Origin: Methylococcales bacterium
GTDB lineage: Bacteria > Pseudomonadota > Gammaproteobacteria > Methylococcales > Methylomonadaceae
Assembly: GCA_028712795.1 (NCBI GenBank)
Contig: JAQTPT010000022.1
Coordinates: 1-56,902 of the forward strand
Length of the DNA stretch: 56,902 bases
Direction: 5' to 3'
A program made the position numbers and the translations under genes. Below, piece by piece: positions 9,001 to 18,544 of the stretch. How positions within the stretch are numbered: position 1 is the stretch's first letter; the number at the start of each line of letters is the position of its first letter. The notes below the pieces were generated by a model, which saw only the letters and a program-made list of their open reading frames with translations, ran no database searches and was not told the DNA's origin.

Positions 9001-10667
9001 CCCAATAAGTTAGGGCGCGGGCCGATGAGCGAAACCAGGGACATGACCAATTCCTCGCGGATGGGATCAATAGCCGGATTGGTGACTTGGGCAAAGCCTT
9101 GCTTGAAATAATCATATAACAAGCGCGAACGTTGCGACAGCACGGCTAAAGCCGCATCAATACCCATTGAGCTGATGGCTTCCTGTCCCGTTTGCGCCAT
9201 TGGTTTCAAGATAAATTCAATATCTTCGCGGGTATAACCAAACGCTTGCTGCCTGTCTAAAAGCGTGGCTGCATCAGGAGCCATCGCCGAAATTTCGGGT
9301 GGCAGTTTGGACACCAAAATGCGGGTCTTGTCCAGCCATTCGGAATAGGGGAAGCGCGCTGCCAAATGCGCTTTCAATTCCGCGTCATCAATAATGCGGC
9401 CTTGCACGGTGTCGATCATGAGCATTTTGCCGGGTTGCAAGCGCCATTTCTTGATGATTTTATGCTGAGGTATGTCCAGCACGCCCATTTCTGATGCCAT
9501 GATGACAAAGTCATCATCCGTGACCAGGTAACGCGCGGGGCGCAAACCGTTACGGTCCAGGGTTGCGCCGATCTGGCGGCCATCAGTGAAGGCAATGGCC
9601 GCAGGGCCATCCCAAGGTTCCATAAGGGCGGCGTTATACTCATAGAACGCCCGCAGTTTATCATCCATCAAAACATTGCCAGTCCAGGCTTCGGGAATCA
9701 GCAGCATCATGGCGTGGGCGAGTGTATAGCCGCCTGCCACCAATAATTCAACGGCGTTATCGAAACACGCCGAATCCGATTGGCCTTCGGCAATTAATGG
9801 CCACAGTTTATGAACATCCTCGCCCAATACTTTGGATGCTATTGAATGCCGCCGGGCCGCCATGCCGTTCATATTGCCACGCAAGGTATTGATTTCGCCA
9901 TTGTGGGCGATCATCCGGAAGGGGTGGGCACGATCCCAGGTCGGAAAAGTATTGGTGGAAAAACGTTGATGCACCAATGCGAGGGCGCTTTCAACCCGCT
10001 CATCATTGAGGTCAGTATAAAACGGGCCAACTTGACTCGCCAGCAACATGCCTTTGTAAACCAAAGTCCGGGTCGATAACGATGGCACGTAAAAAGAGTG
10101 GCCATTTTCCAAATTCAAATCGCGGACTGCATTTTCAACTTGTTTACGAATGACAAACAATTTGCGCTCGAAGGCATCCTGATCGGGATAATCCGCACCA
10201 CGCCCGATGAAAACCTGCCTGATAAATGGCTCAACCGCTTTAGCCGAGTTTCCCAACCCATGATTATCCACAGGCACATCACGCCAACCTAAGAGTACGG
10301 CTTTTTCCTGCGCGATGATTTCATTAAACAGCGCCTCGCAACTCGCCCGGTTAGACGGATCGCGGGGTAAAAATACCATACCCGCGGCATAGTCTCCCTG
10401 AGCAGGCAGGGATAATCCCTGTTTTGCACACTCTGCGCGTAAAAAGGCATCAGGCATTTGAATCAAAATTCCCGCGCCGTCGCCAGCGAAGGGATCAGCG
10501 CCAACTGCGCCACGGTGTGTCAGGTTTCTAAGCAGCTCTAAACCCTGCTGTACAGTCGCATGACTTTTATGGCCTTTGATATGAACGATGAAACCCACGC
10601 CGCATGCATCATGTTCATTGCGCGGATCATATAAACCTTGTCTGATTGGTAGTATGCTTTGACTCAT
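6045..10667 (-). CDS. gltB: Glutamate synthase (NADPH), large subunit
   Basis: A 1540-residue alpha subunit of GOGAT. I place the start at ATG 10665-10667 because AGAGGTGATC stands directly before it; a GTG six bases upstream is in frame but would overlap that ribosome binding site. The short propeptide ends before CGVGF (EHDA|CGVGF), so Cys becomes the N-terminal nucleophile of the class II glutaminase domain. After the central domain comes the FMN/synthase region with the 3Fe-4S motif [13 protein letters not shown], then the C-terminal GXGXG beta-helix domain ([35 protein letters not shown]). Transcription likely starts from the promoter at 10779-10807. It is the main ammonia assimilation route together with glutamine synthetase, which is not in this window. 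Confidence 0.97.
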   Translation of the reverse strand: MSQSILPIRQGLYDPRNEHDACGVGFIVHIKGHKSHATVQQGLELLRNLTHRGAVGADPFAGDGAGILIQMPDAFLRAECAKQGLSLPAQGDYAAGMVFLPRDPSNRASCEALFNEIIAQEKAVLLGWRDVPVDNHGLGNSAKAVEPFIRQVFIGRGADYPDQDAFERKLFVIRKQVENAVRDLNLENGHSFYVPSLSTRTLVYKGMLLASQVGPFYTDLNDERVESALALVHQRFSTNTFPTWDRAHPFRMIAHNGEINTLRGNMNGMAARRHSIASKVLGEDVHKLWPLIAEGQSDSACFDNAVELLVAGGYTLAHAMMLLIPEAWTGNVLMDDKLRAFYEYNAALMEPWDGPAAIAFTDGRQIGATLDRNGLRPARYLVTDDDFVIMASEMGVLDIPQHKIIKKWRLQPGKMLMIDTVQGRIIDDAELKAHLAARFPYSEWLDKTRILVSKLPPEISAMAPDAATLLDRQQAFGYTREDIEFILKPMAQTGQEAISSMGIDAALAVLSQRSRLLYDYFKQGFAQVTNPAIDPIREELVMSLVSLIGPRPNLLGLDEGGTHMRLEVEQPILTNQDLEKIRRIEARTGGVFKTKTFTLCYPSDLGASGMEGALDKLCLAVKNAVEEGNNILALSDRDLDAAHVAIPALLAISAVHQYLTREGLRTKVGLVVETGEAREVHHFALLAAYGAEAVNPYLAFDTLSGLCQDIPDLSEYEAHKRYVKAVSKGLLKVMSKMGISTYQSYCGAQIFNAVGLAEPFLDRYFTGTTSTIEGAGLAEISEETLRRHRLAFSNAPLYRDALDVGGEYAYRIRGETHTWTPATISALQHATRTNSPELYADFCRLIDDQNEALLTLRGLMTFKTDAEPVPLDEVEPVTQILKRFATGAMSFGSISYEAHTTLAIAMNRIGGKSNTGEGGELPERFKTLPNGDSMRSAIKQVASGRFGVTTEYLVNADDIQIKISQGAKPGEGGQLPGHKVDAVIAKVRHSTQGVGLISPPPHHDIYSIEDLAQLIHDLKNVNPKARISVKLVSEVGVGTVAAGVSKAHADHVTIAGYDGGTGASPMSSIKHAGLPWEIGLAETHQTLVLNKLRGRIAVQVDGGLRTGRDVIIGALLGADEFGFATAPLIVTGCLMMRKCHLNTCPVGVATQDPELRKRFTGQPEHVVNYFFMIAEDVRRWMAKLGFRSFDEMVGRSDKLDMQRAVSHWKTQGLDFSRIFYRPDVDNTTAVYHREHQEHGLEHALDHVLIAQAQPALENGQAIVINTPICNVNRTFGAMLSGEVAKRYGHKGLPDDTIAIHVKGTAGQSFGAFLAQGISLELEGEGNDYVGKGMSGGRIAIYPPKDCPIDPSQNIIVGNTVLYGAISGECYFNGIAGERFAVRNSGAIAVVEGVGDHGCEYMTGGVVVVLGKTGRNFAAGMSGGVAYVLDKEVNFDQLCNLAMVELEPIPEEDDNLEITAHQGGDMETHGRVHIMTDMTRHDAQRLKRLIQNHKHYTGSQRAQHILENWNEYLPRFVKVMPVDYRAALKEIQAKQASSATV

Positions 10668-11069
10668 GATCACCTCTAAAAGACTATTACAAAAGGGTGA
10701 CTATTGGCCCCCTACAAACCCTGGTTCTGCATGCGTGTTGAGGCTTCAATCAAAAGGCGCAAATGGCAAAACCGCTAAATTATACGGATGACAAATAAGT
10801 CTGTCACGTAGTGTTGTACAACATTTACTTAACAATCGCAAGCAATCGGCTAGCTGCCAAAACCCTTTTCAATTTACAGGAAACCTACAAGGACTGCAAA
10901 ATAGGGCTCTTGGGGATTATAGCTTAAGATTTTAGCAGCCTAAAATTTTTCAGCCATTTTTGATTATATTATCTAATCGTCGATGTTTAGAGAAGATACC
11001 GGATGTATTTTTCGTAAATATGGTATCTTTCTTAATGGGAATAGATGCTTGAATTAGGACCGGATAATT
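10668..11069. other. 402-bp divergent promoter region gltB / ubiF
   Basis: Non-coding spacer between two divergent genes. It contains the gltB promoter (10779-10807). I found no sigma-54 type site (TGGCAC-N5-TTGC), so nitrogen control through RpoN at this promoter is not indicated. A small palindrome TTGTACAA lies at about 10814-10821. Confidence 0.55.
10779..10807 (-). promoter_or_regulatory. Sigma-70 promoter for gltBD
   Basis: Read on the minus strand: GTGACA (10807-10802), a 17-bp spacer, then a perfect TATAAT (10784-10779). It leaves a leader of about 105 nt before the gltB ATG. Confidence 0.6.
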
Positions 11070-12287
11070 ATGAAAGAAAAATTTGATGTTGTCGTGGTAG
11101 GTGGTGGAATGGTTGGCGCCGCTGTTGCGTGCAGTTTGGGCGGCAGTTCCTTAAAAGTCGCAATTATCGAGAGTTCGCCGCCACTCCCTTTTGCCCCGGA
11201 TCAGCCTCATGATTTGCGGGTTTCAGCGCTCAGCATAGCATCCAAAAACATACTTGAAACCGTGGGGGCCTGGGAGGGCGTCGTCAATCGGCGCTTTTGC
11301 CCGTTTCGCAGGATGCGTGTTTGGGAAGCCGCGGGCGATACTGAATTTTGCAGTGATGCTATTGACTATCCTGAGCTAGGTTACATAGTGGAAAACCGGG
11401 TAACTCAATTGGCGTTATTGGATCGCCTGCAGGAATTTGATAATGTCGAGCTGATCAGTCCGGTCAGTATTAAAAAAATCAATTATTCCGTCGGAAAACC
11501 CGGCGAAGTGGAGTTGGAAAACGATCGGCTTTTGTCTGCAAAAGTGCTGGTTGCAGCCGATGGCGGTCAGTCCAGAGTCAGGCAAACAGTGGGTTTGGGT
11601 GTGACCAGTTGGGATTATAAGCAACATGCCCTGGTGATTTATATTGAAACTGCTTACGGACAGCAGGACATAACCTGGCAACGTTTTTTACCCAGCGGCC
11701 CGCAAGCGTTTTTGCCGTTAACGGGAAATTATGGCTCCATCGTCTGGTATAACTCCCCTGATGAGGTTAATCGGTTAAAATCCTTATCATTTGAAGTCTT
11801 AAAAGATGAACTGATTGCCGCATTCCCCGACTGTTTAGGTGAAGTAAACAGCGTACTGGGCGTGGCAAGCTTTCCTCTGAAACGGCAACATGCTCAGGAG
11901 TATGTTAAACCCGGCGTGGTTTTGGTTGGCGATGCCGCGCACATGATTAATCCCTTGGCAGGGCAGGGCGTCAATATTGGCTTACTGGATGCAGCCGCAC
12001 TGGGCGAAGTGTTGATTGATGCGGCAAAAAAAGGGCTTGAAATTGGGGATGTAACGGTTTTAAAACGCTATGAAAAATTGCGGCGCAATGAAAACCTCAA
12101 GATGATGACGGTCATGGATATTTTTTACCAGGCATTTAGTAATGACGTGTTACCCGTAAAATTGTTACGCAATCTGGGTCTGGGATTGGCTGAACGGATT
12201 TTGCCCATTAAGAATAAAGTCATGCGGAATGCGATGGGTTTGGAAGGTAATTTGCCCAAGCTGGCTCGGGGGGAACGGATTGTTTAG
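11070..12287 (+). CDS. ubiF: Ubiquinone-biosynthesis FAD monooxygenase, UbiF type
   Basis: A 405-residue flavin hydroxylase of the UbiH/UbiF/VisC/COQ6 family, predicted to hydroxylate C6 of the benzoquinol ring in ubiquinone synthesis. The three family fingerprints are present: the Rossmann motif VVGGGMVGAAVA at 9-20, the DG motif AADGGQSRVRQ in the middle, and GDAAHMINPLAGQGVNIGL near 290. Many blocks read like E. coli UbiF, including LGYIVENRVTQ, GPQAFLPLTGNYGSIVWY, FPLKRQHAQEYVKPG, MDIFYQAFSN and RNLGLGLAER. It appears monocistronic and divergent from gltB. A related hydroxylase such as UbiH or UbiI is the main alternative, but the match to UbiF is better. Confidence 0.88.
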   Translation: MKEKFDVVVVGGGMVGAAVACSLGGSSLKVAIIESSPPLPFAPDQPHDLRVSALSIASKNILETVGAWEGVVNRRFCPFRRMRVWEAAGDTEFCSDAIDYPELGYIVENRVTQLALLDRLQEFDNVELISPVSIKKINYSVGKPGEVELENDRLLSAKVLVAADGGQSRVRQTVGLGVTSWDYKQHALVIYIETAYGQQDITWQRFLPSGPQAFLPLTGNYGSIVWYNSPDEVNRLKSLSFEVLKDELIAAFPDCLGEVNSVLGVASFPLKRQHAQEYVKPGVVLVGDAAHMINPLAGQGVNIGLLDAAALGEVLIDAAKKGLEIGDVTVLKRYEKLRRNENLKMMTVMDIFYQAFSNDVLPVKLLRNLGLGLAERILPIKNKVMRNAMGLEGNLPKLARGERIV

Positions 12288-12302
12288 TTCCCGATACTTT
12301 AC

Positions 12303-12319
12303 ACCACGAAGACACGAAG
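12303..12319 (-). repeat. Second copy of the CTTCGTGTCTTCGTGGT repeat
   Basis: ACCACGAAGACACGAAG is the exact reverse complement of 4526-4542. It lies 15 bp after the ubiF stop, so both copies lie just downstream of gene ends. A degenerate third trace (CACGAAGACTCGAAG) lies at about 18443-18457 after fbp. Confidence 0.65.
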
Positions 12320-12544
12320 GACGCTCGAAATACACGCGAGAAATCAAACTATCGTTTTATTGTGCAGCCATCCCCCATAAACCCGATACTATAAAAATTA
12401 GGAATTACCAGAACTTATTCTTGATTGATTAATTTCAGACCCTGACATTTATTGGAAAATACTTTGAGAGCGTGGGGTTAACAGGCGGATTTGACATTTT
12501 TTTGCGTGATGATATAAAGAGATTTTATAACTCAGGTGACTATC

Positions 12545-13057
12545 ATGACACACGTCCACAGTTATTTAGCAGCCCCCTCCGATAATGCCGTGTCCGCAAT
12601 AATCAAGGGCATAGACCGCGATGTAGAGCGGGGCGAAGATGCCTTGATGTTGGGTCTGGGTTTGGTTATGTTATCGTCTACCTTTGCACCGGTGTTGCCG
12701 CCGACGGTTCTGCTGCCTTTGGTGGCCTTTATTTTTGCTGTTTCTTCAGGATATGCACGGAAGAATTATCATTACATGGAGCTAAAACTCTCGACCTCAA
12801 TGGCGTTTCTTGAAGCCGATGAAGTAGCCAAGCTGCGTGTTGTCGCTGCTGTTTTTGCACAATATCCGATGCCGAGCCTGACCGACTCTTTTAATCCTTG
12901 TAAGAATCTGAAACGAACAGGAAAAAGTGCGTTGGGAGGGTTGTTGATCAATCCTCTGTGGATGCCGATTTTTTATGTGATGGGGATGCAAATTGTGGAA
13001 GAGGGAAACCTGGGCGTTTTGAACAGAGCCATTATCGAAGTCGAGAAAAATGTTTGA
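12545..13057 (+). CDS. Hypothetical membrane protein
   Basis: A 170-residue protein that I cannot place in a family. I chose ATG 12545 because CAGGTGAC lies just upstream; a GTG at 12536 would sit inside that ribosome binding site. A hydrophobic hairpin occupies roughly residues 33-70 (LMLGLGLVMLSSTFAPVLPP then LLPLVAFIFAVSSGYA), followed by a polar segment and a second apolar stretch GGLLINPLWMPIFYVMGMQI near 135-155. The N-terminus is acidic and cytoplasmic-looking. It has its own intergenic space on both sides and converges on the minus-strand Nif11-DUF4407 gene. No function is inferred. Confidence 0.75.
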   Translation: MTHVHSYLAAPSDNAVSAIIKGIDRDVERGEDALMLGLGLVMLSSTFAPVLPPTVLLPLVAFIFAVSSGYARKNYHYMELKLSTSMAFLEADEVAKLRVVAAVFAQYPMPSLTDSFNPCKNLKRTGKSALGGLLINPLWMPIFYVMGMQIVEEGNLGVLNRAIIEVEKNV

Positions 13058-13320
13058 TTGCTGCTAAATTTAATGCCTTTTTATTCCTCATTACACCCAT
13101 CCAGCCATAACCGTTGAATATTGCGGACCCAGCGAACGCACAGTTAAGCTGAATGTCAGACTGGGCACCTGACTGTATTAAAGCTTTCTTGCGTGTTTCA
13201 ATGGTAGAAAATGCCGGGAAAACCCAAATCCGGATAAGTGTTGGTTTAGTGACGCCACATAAGCTGGATGTGGATGCGCTTTATAAAGGAGAACGCCCCG
13301 CTAACTTACGAAACATAGAT

Positions 13321-14967
13321 TTAATCTTTGAAAAAGCTTTCAATCCTCTGCCGGTCTGTTTGGGCGAACAATCGAATCAGATTCTTTAGGTTTTCATCTA
13401 AATCTTGTTTAAGCACGTTGACGCTTAAATCCTCGATAAGGGTTTGTTCATTACTCGTAAGTTCAGAAAATTGCGTCACGGTTTGGTGACGCTGGTTGAT
13501 GAACTCAAGTAATTTGTTTTGGGTTTCCGCCATATCGACTTTCGCTTCATAGATGCCAACCCGAGCCATCTTTAATACGACTGCCAGCATATCAATAGCC
13601 AGAAATAACAACATAAAAATTAAAAAAATCAGCAGGTTGTGCCACGAAACAGTATGGTTTGGAAAAATTAGTTGATCAAGTATTTCTGTTTGGGTCAACA
13701 CGTCGGGTTTTAAACGGGAAATGAACGCCTCTTTTTCTGCACAGCGATGGCTCATGAGATTTTGTTGATCGCTTAACGACTCGATACTTTTTTGATCGAG
13801 ATCACGCTGTCTTACGCGGGTTGTTTTCAGTTCATCGCGTTCTTTCTCGCATTGTTTTTTTGAGGCTTGCTTGACTTCGATCAATTGGTTGGCAATTTTT
13901 TCGTTAAGCTGACTGATTTGCCCCTCTAATGCGACAATTTCCTTGCCTAGCCGGATACTGTCATCCTTCCGGTCACTTGCCTGACTCAACCATTTTTTGC
14001 ATTGCGTCCCTTTTTTACAGCCTCTAACCCCGGTAAAACCGGGACCAGCCGAACCTTGTTTTTCTTTCTCGGCGTTTGCAATAAATAAGTTGGTGTCTTG
14101 GTCTGCTTGGTTTTGTTTGGCTTTTAAGACGGCCAACTCTTGGTTTAACTTCTCAATAGCCGGTGTCTCTGCCAGGTTTGAAGGCGGTGTGTTATCGTTA
14201 CAAACAGGTGGTTCAAAAAGTTGAGTGCTGTTTTTTAATTCGCTGCGAAGCAAGGCTATCTTTTCGTCTAATAAGCGAAGTTCGCTTTGGGGATTTTTCA
14301 GATCGCACTGCTGCGAAAGATTATCGCGTTCAGTTTTAATGCGGCCTTCGTTGTAGGCAGCGTCAATGCGTTCACTAAATAAAAGCAGGACGACCGGATG
14401 AGCGACGGTTACGGCAATAAGCAAAGCAATTCCAAATCTTAAGGAAAATTGCCCGAGCTTTCCCAAAAAAGTAAAACCCTTTCTATAAGTTGCCAGTAAT
14501 GCTCTATCCATCAAGAGAATCAAGCATGACCAAAGCAGGGCTACAGGGACTATCACATAGACACTAAAGTTTAAGGTATGGAGTAAAAACGAAGAGGTAA
14601 CTATCGCCAATAAGGCAGGAATTAAAACAGTTCCGCCGAGTGCCGCATGTTTCTTTTGTTCGGATTCCGGGCAAGTCGCCAGGATTTTTGGACTGACACC
14701 GGATAGCCAAATAAAAAACCTTTCGAGTTTGTTAACTGAAAGCTTAGCTTCAGGCGAGTTATTTTTTGAATCTGAATTTTCAAACGCGCCTGTAAAATTC
14801 TTGAATTCTTCAATAGAAAAATCAAATCCCTGTTCTTTGGCAAAATTTTCGATGATTTTGTCTCTATATTTATCTGGAACCGCTTGTAAAGTTTTAGTAA
14901 ATAGTTGAAAAAAATCGGAATCATGCCGAATTTTTTGATAAAAACGCTGTACTTCTCCAAGCGACAT
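13321..14967 (-). CDS. Nif11-like N-terminus fused to DUF4407 membrane protein
   Basis: A 548-residue protein. Residues 1-55 (starting MSLGEVQRFYQKIRHD and including FAKEQGFDFSIEEF) read like a Nif11 domain, best known as leader of NHLP natural-product precursors. From about 80 on it is a DUF4407 protein: FFIWLSGVSPKILATCPESE, transmembrane segments near 110-131, 134-153 and 175-197, the conserved LLMDRALLATYRKGF, a long coiled-coil region from about 200 to 440 with several cysteines, and a fourth helix near 447-470. DUF4407 function is unknown. The start is ATG 14965-14967. The fusion is the odd part; Nif11 assignment is by eye and could be a look-alike helical domain. Confidence 0.82.
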   Translation of the reverse strand: MSLGEVQRFYQKIRHDSDFFQLFTKTLQAVPDKYRDKIIENFAKEQGFDFSIEEFKNFTGAFENSDSKNNSPEAKLSVNKLERFFIWLSGVSPKILATCPESEQKKHAALGGTVLIPALLAIVTSSFLLHTLNFSVYVIVPVALLWSCLILLMDRALLATYRKGFTFLGKLGQFSLRFGIALLIAVTVAHPVVLLLFSERIDAAYNEGRIKTERDNLSQQCDLKNPQSELRLLDEKIALLRSELKNSTQLFEPPVCNDNTPPSNLAETPAIEKLNQELAVLKAKQNQADQDTNLFIANAEKEKQGSAGPGFTGVRGCKKGTQCKKWLSQASDRKDDSIRLGKEIVALEGQISQLNEKIANQLIEVKQASKKQCEKERDELKTTRVRQRDLDQKSIESLSDQQNLMSHRCAEKEAFISRLKPDVLTQTEILDQLIFPNHTVSWHNLLIFLIFMLLFLAIDMLAVVLKMARVGIYEAKVDMAETQNKLLEFINQRHQTVTQFSELTSNEQTLIEDLSVNVLKQDLDENLKNLIRLFAQTDRQRIESFFKD

Positions 14968-15278
14968 GCTGATACTCTCTGATTTTATGATTTGGCTTTG
15001 GAAATGGAAAAATTCGCTGACGAACGATTTGCTAAATCGAAAAGCAACTTTTGTATTCTACACTTTCGGTGCTTTTTCCAGCCAATAAAATGGGTAAATA
15101 TTATACAATTTCAGAAGTTGCCTAAGTTATTTTGTGATCGTTCCTGGATGTTATGTTTCCGGCTGAAAATTCTTGTTTCTACTTCCAGTTCGTCTGATCC
15201 TTGTCCGGTCTCAGTTCATTTTTGTATGGTTGATTAACTTTTTCCACCCCCATTTTTTCACATTTTTCATGGTTTTTT
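14968..15278. other. 311-bp divergent spacer
   Basis: Spacer between the minus-strand DUF4407 gene and the plus-strand MEKHLA gene. I see no repeat, hairpin or RNA gene. Promoters for both genes should lie here but none stands out. Confidence 0.4.
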
Positions 15279-15746
15279 ATGGATTTTCCGTCTGAAAAAA
15301 ACAGCTTTCTTATTGAGCATGTTCGAGTTATTAGAAATAGCTATCGCCAATTAGTGTTAAAAGAATTAATGCCGGATATTCAATCCGATGAACAGTTTGC
15401 CAGACAATTGTTCCATGCGCCTTTTGCGGTTGTTTCCCATGATACAGCGAGCGACCCGGTTTTTAATTACGCCAACCTGAAAGCGCTGGAGCTGTTTGCA
15501 TTAAGTTGGGAAGGCTTTACATGCCTGCCTTCCCGGTTGTCTGCAGAGCCGGTAAATCAGGCTGAACGAGAGCGGCTTCTGGCTGAAGTGACTGAAAAAG
15601 GCTATATCGATCACTATGAGGGCGTCCGTATATCAAGCACGGGTAAACGGTTTCTTATAAAAAATGCCGTGGTCTGGAATCTTATGGATAAGAATCAGCG
15701 CTATAAAGGCCAAGCCGCCTGGTTTGATCAGTGGACGTTTTTATAA
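15279..15746 (+). CDS. MEKHLA (PAS-like) domain protein
   Basis: A 155-residue protein consisting of one MEKHLA domain, a PAS-related fold known from plant HD-ZIP III proteins and from some bacteria. Recognisable blocks are LFHAPFAVVSHDTASDPVFN, YANLKALELFALSWEGF, LPSRLSAEPVNQAERERLL, GYIDHYEGVRISSTGKRFLI and a C-terminal GQAAWFDQW. No output domain is attached, so it would act through a partner, perhaps as a redox or ligand sensor; this is inference. The domain name is by memory of the family. It stands alone, with about 300 bp of repeat-containing spacer downstream before the NlpE-like gene. Confidence 0.82.
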   Translation: MDFPSEKNSFLIEHVRVIRNSYRQLVLKELMPDIQSDEQFARQLFHAPFAVVSHDTASDPVFNYANLKALELFALSWEGFTCLPSRLSAEPVNQAERERLLAEVTEKGYIDHYEGVRISSTGKRFLIKNAVVWNLMDKNQRYKGQAAWFDQWTFL

Positions 15747-15785
15747 TCATGCGTGGGTACTGCGGTTTTTGGAGAGCCGCGCCGC

Positions 15786-15847
15786 GTGGATTCGCCTATG
15801 GGCAATCCGCCACAAAGTAGAGTCCCACTATTTTGCGTCTCTACCTG
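15786..15847. repeat. Palindromic intergenic repeat cluster
   Basis: GTGGATTCGCCTATGGGCAA, continuing to CCGCCAC at 15812, is an imperfect palindrome related to 55976-56002. TTTTGCGTCTCTAC just after it matches one arm of the hairpin at 30116-30156. These are dispersed repeat units, so this spacer (15747-16052) is mostly repeat material. Confidence 0.55.
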
Positions 15848-16052
15848 ATGATGGTTTTGTGTGTGGCTTCGGTTTACGTTCTTGGTAGAAGACGCTGCAT
15901 TATATTCCCCTTTATCCACTCAGGTGACGAAAAACTTGCGCATGCTGCATCAATTACCTGCTTTTTCGGGCGGTATTAAAAGAAGCGTTTTCAGGGTAAA
16001 CTTATTTAAACGGCTTCCCAAACAAACCCGAATCATCAAAAGAGGTACTTAA

Positions 16053-16586
16053 ATGCAAGCATTAAAAAAACAGTTAAAACAAAATCTCAGCTTGATTTTT
16101 TTCAGCATTCTGTTTTCTGCAAACGCTACCATGGCAGCAACAGACCTGACCGCGCAAGAAAACTATGCCAGAGCACTTGCAAAGAATCATCAGCAAGAAA
16201 TAGATCACGCAGCCCATCTGAATCCTATCGACAAAAGTCTGGATTTTCACGGCGTTTTTTATGGCTTTCTCCCTTGCAATGATTGTAACGGGATTAAATC
16301 AACGCTGTCTTTAAAACATAAGAACAATTATCTGTTGGTAACTCAGCCTGCAAAGGAATCTTCAAAAGAGGTGTATGAAAAGGGAAAATACAGTTGGAAT
16401 GATGAAAATAACACTGTTGTTTTAACGCCGAATAAAGGGTCAAACATACGGCAATATCTTATAAAAGATGAAGGAACGCTCATTCTGCTTAACAGTGATG
16501 GAACACAGAGGAAAGAGGGCGAAGCAGATAGCTATACTTTGCGTAGAAGCGATACGGTAAAGTCACGGGAAGTGCATATCCACTAG
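16053..16586 (+). CDS. NlpE-like periplasmic protein (copper/envelope-stress family)
   Basis: A 177-residue exported protein with an NlpE N-terminal-type domain. The Sec signal peptide spans about 1-28 (basic start, LSLIFFSILFSA core, cleavage near TMA|ATD). The domain signature is FYGFLPCNDCNGIKSTLSL with Cys75-x-x-Cys78, followed by YEKGKYSWNDENNTVVL, QYLIKDEGTLILLNSDG and a C-terminal YTLRRSD. E. coli NlpE is a lipoprotein that activates Cpx and senses copper or faulty lipoprotein export. Here there is no lipobox cysteine, so the product should be soluble in the periplasm. The ATG follows AAGAGGTACTTAA. It appears monocistronic. Confidence 0.8.
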   Translation: MQALKKQLKQNLSLIFFSILFSANATMAATDLTAQENYARALAKNHQQEIDHAAHLNPIDKSLDFHGVFYGFLPCNDCNGIKSTLSLKHKNNYLLVTQPAKESSKEVYEKGKYSWNDENNTVVLTPNKGSNIRQYLIKDEGTLILLNSDGTQRKEGEADSYTLRRSDTVKSREVHIH

Positions 16587-16995
16587 AATACATAGTAGAT
16601 TAGGGGTAGTCCTCTATTTTTCTAACTTAATCAGGCACGCAAAAAACCTAACTCAAACAATGGCGTTTGCAGTAACGATTAAGGCTTGGCAGGTGAGGTT
16701 AGAAGCGGCGAAATCTGTGGGATTGCTGTCTTTGTGAGGATGTTGCGGGCTTTTAGGGCGTTACGGATTTGAGATCAACCGGCATTAGCGCCTCATTTCA
16801 CTTCTTTTTTTCAAAGAAGCGGGATAGTTTCGGGCATTTTCTGCTATGTTTGAAGACGCTGCATTTCACCGGTGTGCAGGTTATTTCAACTGCCTATGTG
16901 TTGACATGTCTACATTGAGCTAATAGACTGAACCTTGAAAATCATCCCGTTGCACCTATGACGCTGTTTATATCAAAAAAGCCCAAACAGGATCT
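16587..16995. other. 409-bp intergenic region
   Basis: Non-coding. A small hairpin CTTCTTTTTTTCAAAGAAG lies around 16803-16821. The 14-mer GAAGACGCTGCATT occurs near 16852 and also near 15888, which may be another dispersed-repeat fragment. No gene seen. Confidence 0.4.
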
Positions 16996-17268
16996 ATGAT
17001 AATCTCACCAGAAATGATTGGCTATATAGCCGCTACATTAACGACAGCCTCATTTTTACCCCAAGCCATTTTAACGATAAAAACCAAAGATACAGAATCC
17101 CTTTCGCTGAGTATGTATAGTCTGTTTACACTGGGGGTGTTCTTTTGGCTTATCTACGGCGTTTATATCTCGGATGAAGCCATCATTGCCGCCAACGCAA
17201 TCACTTTGGTATTAGCTGCATCGATACTGACTTTTAAGATTTATAATGTGCTGTTTAAGAACGGTTAG
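16996..17268 (+). CDS. SemiSWEET-type sugar transporter (MtN3/PQ-loop)
   Basis: A 90-residue three-helix membrane protein of the SemiSWEET family, which forms dimers and moves sugars by facilitated diffusion in characterised members. Helix 1 carries the family motif ATLTTASFLPQAILTIKTKD with the PQ pair. Helix 2 is SLSMYSLFTLGVFFWLIYGV and helix 3 is AIIAANAITLVLAASILTFK. The length is standard for a half-transporter. The ATG lies a few bases after CAGGATCT. It precedes fbp on the same strand by 129 bp, which allows but does not prove co-transcription. The substrate is unknown. Confidence 0.9.
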   Translation: MIISPEMIGYIAATLTTASFLPQAILTIKTKDTESLSLSMYSLFTLGVFFWLIYGVYISDEAIIAANAITLVLAASILTFKIYNVLFKNG

Positions 17269-17397
17269 CAGGATGCTAATGGACATTCCTGCCTGAATAA
17301 GCCCACTCCAGTTACCTATCAAAATGCCTCAAGCACACAACATTTGCCTGTGCGGTTAGTGAATTTTAAAAACAACACTCCAACGGAGATATGAAGA

Positions 17398-18402
17398 ATG
17401 GCCAATAAAGTGTCCTTGACCCAGTTCATTATCGAGCAGCAGCGCGGCTTGCCCGATGCGTCTGGAACGTTCACTATGTTGCTTAACAACATTGTGACTG
17501 CATGCAAAGAAATATCGCACCTGGTTAACCGGGGTAATCTTGTGGGTGTGTTGGGCAGCGCTGAATCTGAGAATGTGCAGGGTGAAGTGCAGAAAAAACT
17601 GGACATCATTAGTAACGACATTATGGTCAATGCGCTGAACTGGACAGGGCATCTGGCGGGGATGGCGTCAGAAGAAGTTGACGACATTATCGCCATTCCA
17701 GCGCAGTATCCCAAGGGTAAATATCTGGCGTTATTTGATCCTTTGGATGGATCGTCAAACATTGATGTAAATCTTGCGGTGGGCACTATTTTTTCAATTC
17801 TTCGTTGCCGTGAAGGCGTCGATCCTGCCGCTGAAGATTTTTTGCGTAAAGGTACTGAGCAGGTGTGTGCGGGTTTTGTGCTTTATGGCCCGTCGACCAT
17901 GATGGTTTTGACAACGGGGCATGGTGTTAATGGTTTCACGCTTGATCAGGATATTGGGGAATTTATTTTGACTCATCCCAATATGAGAATCCCTGAAGAA
18001 ACCAGCGAATTTGCCATTAATATGTCAAACCAGCGTTTCTGGGAACCGCCTGTGCAGCGCTATATAGATGAATGTTTGCAAGGGACAGAAGGCCCGCGCG
18101 GAAAAAACTTTAATATGCGCTGGATCGCTTCGTTGGTTGCCGAGGTTTATCGAATCCTGACGCGTGGCGGCGTATTTTTATATCCACTTGATTTACGCGA
18201 TCCAGCAAAACCCGGCAAATTGCGTATTTTGTATGAAGCTAATCCGATGGCGTTTATTATTGAGCAGGCAGGCGGGGCCTGTTCTACGGGACGTGAGCGG
18301 ATACTTGATATTAAGCCAGTCGGCATTCACCAGCGAGTGCCCTTGGTTTTGGGGTCAAAAAGCGAAGTTGAGCGCATTGTCGCTTATCATCAGGAAGGGT
18401 GA
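17398..18402 (+). CDS. fbp: Fructose-1,6-bisphosphatase, class I
   Basis: A 334-residue cytoplasmic sugar phosphatase for gluconeogenesis and pentose cycles. Metal and substrate residues are clear: the acidic SEEVDD stretch ([10 protein letters not shown]), the metal motif [20 protein letters not shown], the fructose phosphate-binding region near [13 protein letters not shown], and [19 protein letters not shown] at the active-site end. The start follows CGGAGATATGAAGA. Length and motifs are those of the class I (FBPase-I) family. A degenerate CACGAAG repeat trace follows the gene. In a methylotroph it could serve sugar-phosphate recycling, which is inference. Confidence 0.96.
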   Translation: MANKVSLTQFIIEQQRGLPDASGTFTMLLNNIVTACKEISHLVNRGNLVGVLGSAESENVQGEVQKKLDIISNDIMVNALNWTGHLAGMASEEVDDIIAIPAQYPKGKYLALFDPLDGSSNIDVNLAVGTIFSILRCREGVDPAAEDFLRKGTEQVCAGFVLYGPSTMMVLTTGHGVNGFTLDQDIGEFILTHPNMRIPEETSEFAINMSNQRFWEPPVQRYIDECLQGTEGPRGKNFNMRWIASLVAEVYRILTRGGVFLYPLDLRDPAKPGKLRILYEANPMAFIIEQAGGACSTGRERILDIKPVGIHQRVPLVLGSKSEVERIVAYHQEG

Positions 18403-18544
18403 AGTTGATTGATAGAACCCCAGGCATGACCGGCCATAGCCTCACGAAGACTCGAAGTTGTATTTCTTCGCTGCTGGTAAAAGCTGGCTTTATTGCGGTG
18501 GGGGAAATCCTTTTCTGAATGGGTGAAAGTGGCATTTCAAGGCG

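Noticed and set aside
13153..13389. A 78-codon plus-strand gene overlapping the end of the DUF4407 gene
   Set aside because: It runs 69 bp into the well-supported minus-strand gene, has no ribosome binding site and no family match.
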